Assembly: GCA_013398955.1 (NCBI GenBank)
Contig: VWPU01004884.1
Span: forward strand, 94,380 to 158,379
Direction of reading: 5' to 3'
DNA: 64,000 nucleotides
Source: Callaeas wilsoni
Lineage: Eukaryota > Chordata > Aves > Passeriformes > Callaeidae
Part shown: positions 57,301-63,300 of the stretch, piece after piece
How positions within the stretch are numbered: the stretch's first letter is position 1
Layout of the letters: each line of letters begins with the position of its first letter
Position numbers and translations under genes: made by a program
The notes under the pieces: model-generated
What the model saw: the letters and a program-made list of their open reading frames with translations, nothing else
The model's database searches: none
What the model was told of the DNA's origin: nothing

Positions 57301-60300
57301 ATCTTTTTTAAGAAAACAGCCAGATGTGCTTCTACAGTTATATTAAAAAGTAACTTCACATGACAGAACTGTGTGATGCAATATTAGCAATTGAACTGTT
57401 CTGTAATAGCAAGTGATGCAGCGGCTAAACTGACAGAAAATTGGATTTCCCTACTGAACTGAAAACCACAATATCCGTAGATCCCTGCTGTAATCACCAA
57501 CTGCCCAACCAATTCCTCTCTTTCGAAAAGAAACTGAAACTTTTGCCAAATATGAAAATGTTTTCATAAAGGCTGTTAACAGACAAGAATTAGAGTGAAA
57601 TGTAATAGTGTTCTGGTGTGCTTGAGAAGTATCTTGATGCTATTTTTAGACTGGAAAATTTGTAAGTTTGGAGGGCTTTAAGTTTGAAATGATAGATTAG
57701 TTTTCCTAATACACATACAAGTTTTAACAAGGTGTGTGCTGAAACATAACAGTTTGGGAAAAAAATCAAACAAAATCCTTCTGGGGTCATGTGAAATAAC
57801 TGCCCTTTTTGTTTCACTTCAAAATGGAGAGATTTTATTTCAGCATCCGTGCATTGAATTCCTGAACAATACATCTATCTGGCACTTATTTTATAGGAAA
57901 ACAGCATGTTTAATTACCCCACGTTTTTGCACTGAGCAGGGAGTTACCCAAGCTATATTTTTAACAATTATCTGTTCTCTTTTCCTTAGAATAAAGTCTC
58001 CTTTCTTCAGGTTTTTGACAAGATTAATAAAGCCTTGTGCGTTCTTATATGCTCCTTGGAGTGAATAGGAAGTTTTGGAGCTTTGCCTGCATAAAAGCAA
58101 ATCCCATGTTTCTCTAAAGCTGGACGAATTTATAAAAGCTGAAAACAACACAGCAATCTGAATAAATAGGATCCCCACCAAGTATTCACCCCCAGACCAG
58201 TAACTGAAAGCTGATGTTTATAGAAGCTCCTGCTACCTCTTTTTCACCTATGAATTAATATCTGAAACTTTATTTTCTGTACCACTTTTGTTTCATCTTG
58301 TATATAACCACGTGTCAAAAGACTGCAAGATTAGTCACAACAGGGAGACATGAAGCCAGAGGATGAGGAGCTAGCTTGTATCAGGAGAGCTAGAGCTGTC
58401 TAGCAGTGCGTGTAACTTTCAAGAGAGAAAATAATAACACTATTATTGCTTGGATCTTGGAAACTGAGAGAAAGTTGCTAAAGCATCCCAACACTGGCAC
58501 TGACATGATAAACATTCGATTTACAGAAAGTGGCTGGTGGCAGACGAGAGCAGTGAGCACAAAGTCATGTGCAGCAACCAGCACTGCTGAAAAGCTCAAA
58601 CCTTCTGTGCTCTTGGACACTCTCTATTTGACAGTAATACAGACCCACTGAAAATGTGACCTGCTGTACCTACGAACAAGGTTCCTACCCTCAAGAAACC
58701 CTCCTGCAAACAGGTAAGATTTAGCAACACTTAAAACTAATCCTAAAATGAACTCACTGTTCCCCCAGCCTGCCAGCAGAGCAGCGCCCATGCTTCTCCT
58801 TCGACTGTCCATATTCAGAGGTTACTCACCAGCCCCAGGACTTCACCTGAAGTCCTCCTCTGTGTCATTGCCACACAAATGCTAAGAGGTTCAGAACAGT
58901 GAGTCTATTCACCCCAAAAGGCTGGCATGGGGACTGTCGGTCATGCTTTTGGGACATGCTTAACTAAGGACTATGTGTCAGGAGGGTGTAGAGCAGGTGT
59001 GAGAAAGCAGTTTCACACCAACAAAAAGAGTGATTTTTTTTTTTGCTAACAGTATTCACCTTGTCACATTAATCCTGCTTGCTCAACTGAGCAGCATTTT
59101 CATCAACTCTTTTGTCCCTTCCAATAACTCTCTGCTATGACCTATTCTGACACCTGACTCAGCCTGCAGAGGTGGGAAAACACAGGACTTAGAAGAGATG
59201 TTCCTGTCATGGTCAGTTTTCTCCTAATAGAACTGGAAGGAAATAACAACAACTCTCACAAACCTCTCCACAGACATTTGCTCATGAATTTGCCAGGACA
59301 AAGAGCAGAGCTCAACTCTGGCATGAGAGGGAGAGAGACTGCCTACAGAGGACCAGTACACTTGATCCTCTTGACTTCACTGAGATACAACTAATGAGCA
59401 ACAGATGGACATCACCCAAGGAGTTTATTTGGGAAACCCAACAGTTTCCTCATATTTCTCATTCAGGAAAGACCAGGAAACTAAGCAAGCTTTGGTTGAC
59501 ACCCTTTATTTTAGTATTGTTTTCTCCTCTGCATCAATTTTGACAGAGCTGCTTTGGCCATGCATTCCATTATGCCTTACACAGTGCAACCATGGCTCAG
59601 CCTGAAGCACTAAATAAAATATGTTCAAATTAGGAAATGTTATGGGCTTGAATATATTACTGCAGATCACTCTCTTGCTACCACTCAGCACAAAGGTACC
59701 AGTTCCCTTAGCAAAGCTCTGCAGCTCCCTGTAACAGTGTCAGCACCTTCTATAAAAAGCACCATCAGATCTCACTTTTTACCTAATGAAGAAATAACTT
59801 TTATTAATGTGCTGTTGACAGCCCTTGTAATGATGACGGTTTTCCTAACTTCCAGTTAAGGCTCTGTTTCTGCCCAGCTAGGAAAGATGCACAGAGTGGC
59901 TGGCTGAGCCCCTTCACTACACAAAAGTCACCATCGCTCTGTCAAGACAAGTTTTCTTTGTTAATCTTATAGCAAAGATCCAGGAACAAATCAAAGATTT
60001 AGGCAAGAAGAAGAAAAGGAAGGAAGGAAAGAAAGAAAAAGAAGGCAGTAAAACTGATAATTGCAGAAAGAAGATGAAAAGTGTAGGAGATAGGACAAGC
60101 CGGAGGGACAGAAAATTTAAAATAAGAGCTTTACCAGGAGCTTAGCACAAACAGAAACCCACTCAACCTTTCAACTTTAACACGCTGAGATTTAAGGTTT
60201 GTCATTCAGATTAAGTTTCTTTTGTTCTGAAATTAGAAGTTTGCATACAACCAGCAGCCTACTCAGAAGAGCAACTGCTTGAGGAGGCAGAGGATGTGTT

Positions 60301-63300
60301 CTTTATTGAAGCCAATATGGTACATCCATTTAAATCCATCCTCCTGGTTTCTGGCTATCCTCAAGTAGAAAGTGTACTATATTCTCACCTGAAGCCATGC
60401 TGCAGCCACATAATATTACTCACCTGAACGCTAAAGTTATTCTGACAATCGATTACTTTTAACCACAGACCTTCTCCTTTCTCTGTACCTGGTACACTCA
60501 CAGCCAGCTCAAGTCCAGCAGATGGGAATATCTCCTTGTGCTCAAAGAAAAGCATTTCTTACACCTTGTTTGTGCTTTCCACCCTCCTGGTGTCCCTTAG
60601 GGCAGTGAGACCTCAGCATGCTCCAGTTTGGGCTAGAATTGAATGAGTTGAACTACTGCAAAAAAATGTCCTCTAAATAAGGCCCCGGGTTTAAGGCAGC
60701 ACATAGAATTTAATTTCCAGGTTAAATCTGAGTCACTGGCTAGTCTTTATACCTCCCTGTGCATCAGAGCCTGGAATTTAGTCTCCACCCATTGTCCATG
60801 TTCCCACTCACTGATGAGCATCAGAGTCCAGTGCAGAGGAATGGCACTCACCCACTGGACTTGACTCTGTGCTTAAAGGCAACAAAGTTTTGATCTTCTC
60901 ATATCCAAGGCATGCAGCTGACCATTTGCTTCAGAAAAGACAGAAATCTCCGCAAAGCAGAAATCCCTCCCATCTCTTTATTTTCCCTCATTTCCACTCT
61001 AATCTGAACCACACAGATAACTGATGAGATAGACTTCATGTTAAAAAAATAAAAGGTATATTCAATTGCAAATCCTAGGCTGATTTCTAAGGAGAGTTCA
61101 ATGACTTTCCAGCTATCAGAAGACCATCAGAATTTGAACCCTCTTACCAGGGACAGTTTTGCAGCATTAAGAAGCATTCTGTTACATTATATCACGTTGC
61201 ACTTCTGCATTTAGGATACAGCAAAAAGCCTTGCTTGCACACTCTTGGCTTGGTAAGGCCACTGGCCTAAAGGCTATGCAAGTGTACTGCTCCCTAACTA
61301 CCCCTTTTTATGGCTGAAAGCAAGTGACAGACTTGCTCTGAGGCACTCCTATATTAGGATTCGTATCTCTCTATACTGCAGAACAGAGAAGTAGTCCTTA
61401 TTTAGTTCCTGCAGGCAACTATCGGGGTCAGAGCAAAATTGCAAATGGTACTGTCACTTGCTTTCTCTGGATGGATCCCAACAGCTCTGTACATGGGCAA
61501 AGCTGACAAGATCAGAAACTCACCAAGAGAAACAAGCAAAAAAGCAACATCAAGATCTCTGTTGCTGCAACAGACAGTGGAATACTAATGCAAAAGAGTT
61601 TGAGTCATCTGTCAAAATCCTTCAGAGAAATGCCCAGTTACACAAAACTTACGTATTTCATGATACACAGGGGACCTCGGGTTTGGGTTTTTTCAGCTCT
61701 GCATTATTGCTGCTATTTAGGAGATGAAGCATCCACATCACTTCCAAGCTCCATGGAAAGCAATGATGCAGCTCACACCAACTATGTGAGCACAAAACCT
61801 GTGTTTGACGCAGAATGCAGGCTCATCTTCCCTGTTTCTCTCACCGGACAGTTATTCACACAACAAAACCTACTCAGTTGCTGCAAAAGACCAAGATACA
61901 TCAGGCGCTGGCACCCGGAAAAAGCAGGGACAAATTTCCAAAGGAAAAGGTAAGGTCACCTATGGGGCAGCACTGAGAATAGCTCCGAGGTGCTTCACAC
62001 CCATCCTAAATACAAACTACAGGCACCTATTTGCACTGTTAGACTGAGGTCAGTGACAAGCCCTGGGATGAACAGTGTCCCCCTCCCCAGGTGATCACTG
62101 ACAACAGAGAATACATGAAGTTAGAGCTTCAAAGGTCTGATTGCCACATTAAAACATCTCCAAGCTCAATGGCAGAAGCTGCCAACAAGGGCACACTGAT
62201 GCTGTAATCTGGGGCACCCAAATCCCTTGTCAAATGTCAGGTTTGGTATCTGCTTAAATTCAGGGAGTATTTCCACCATCTCTGGTTTTCTTCAATAAAT
62301 ACAACATGACAGACAGCCTTTTAGAACTTTTTGCCCAAAGTTTACAACCAAGGTCAAGAAAGAAGTAAATCAATCTGCATTGCAAAACACCTTTTGTTTC
62401 CAATCCAGTAAACTAGAACTGCGAACACAGTTAACATTTCAACCAGAGAGAGAAGAGCCAGCTGTTTCCCCTTCCCCCTTCTAGAGACCTCTGTAGGCAG
62501 GACAGGCAGCAGGGAGACTTTAATCTGTTAGAATCAACATTTTCAAGACCAGAGCTCTGTCAGAGAGCTTGAATACTGCTCCAGCCTGCTGCATGGGCCA
62601 ACACATTAAAGCACAGGCTGCCCAAGAGACTTGGCTCTCACAGTGGTTTAGTACCACGACCCTTCTGCAGGCAGCCCTACCCCTACAACCAGATTACATG
62701 TTCCTTCTTAAAGGCTGCAAAACAGCGGGGTGTTGTGCATTGACCTCAAAAATCACTTCCTTGGCATGAGGTGGTGCGGTCTCCCCAGGCTAAAAAAGAT
62801 CACATCTTACGAAGTAGTGGCACACTCCATCACCAACTAGTTTGCTGCTGTCACCACATAAGTGTGACTAATTCAGTAACTGGGGAAAGAGTGCTCCTGC
62901 ACTGCAAATGTGTGCCCCAAGAAACAAGCAGGCCCACCCGTCCTCAATGTCATCTTTAGCTGCTCTTTATTTGGGTTCCAGAGTTACCAAAAGACTGCAT
63001 TTAAAAGCCTTAGTTATATTAAAAAAAAAAAAAAAAGACACAAAACAAAAGCCAAGTTTTGTTCAGGACACTTTGCTTGGCCATTCAGAGAACAGGAAAC
63101 ATCAAAATACCACAAGCAGAACTTCGAAAAACCTCATATTATCCAGAACAAGTTCAAGAGCCATATTGCAGCTTAAAAACTGCAGGCTGCAAAACCTTCA
63201 GTCAATGCATCTGAGCTGCGCTGTTCCACATAAAAGCCAGATTTTGATTTTATTTTTACAAGGCACTCCAGCTGCCCTGGCTTTCCCACATCTCTCTCAG

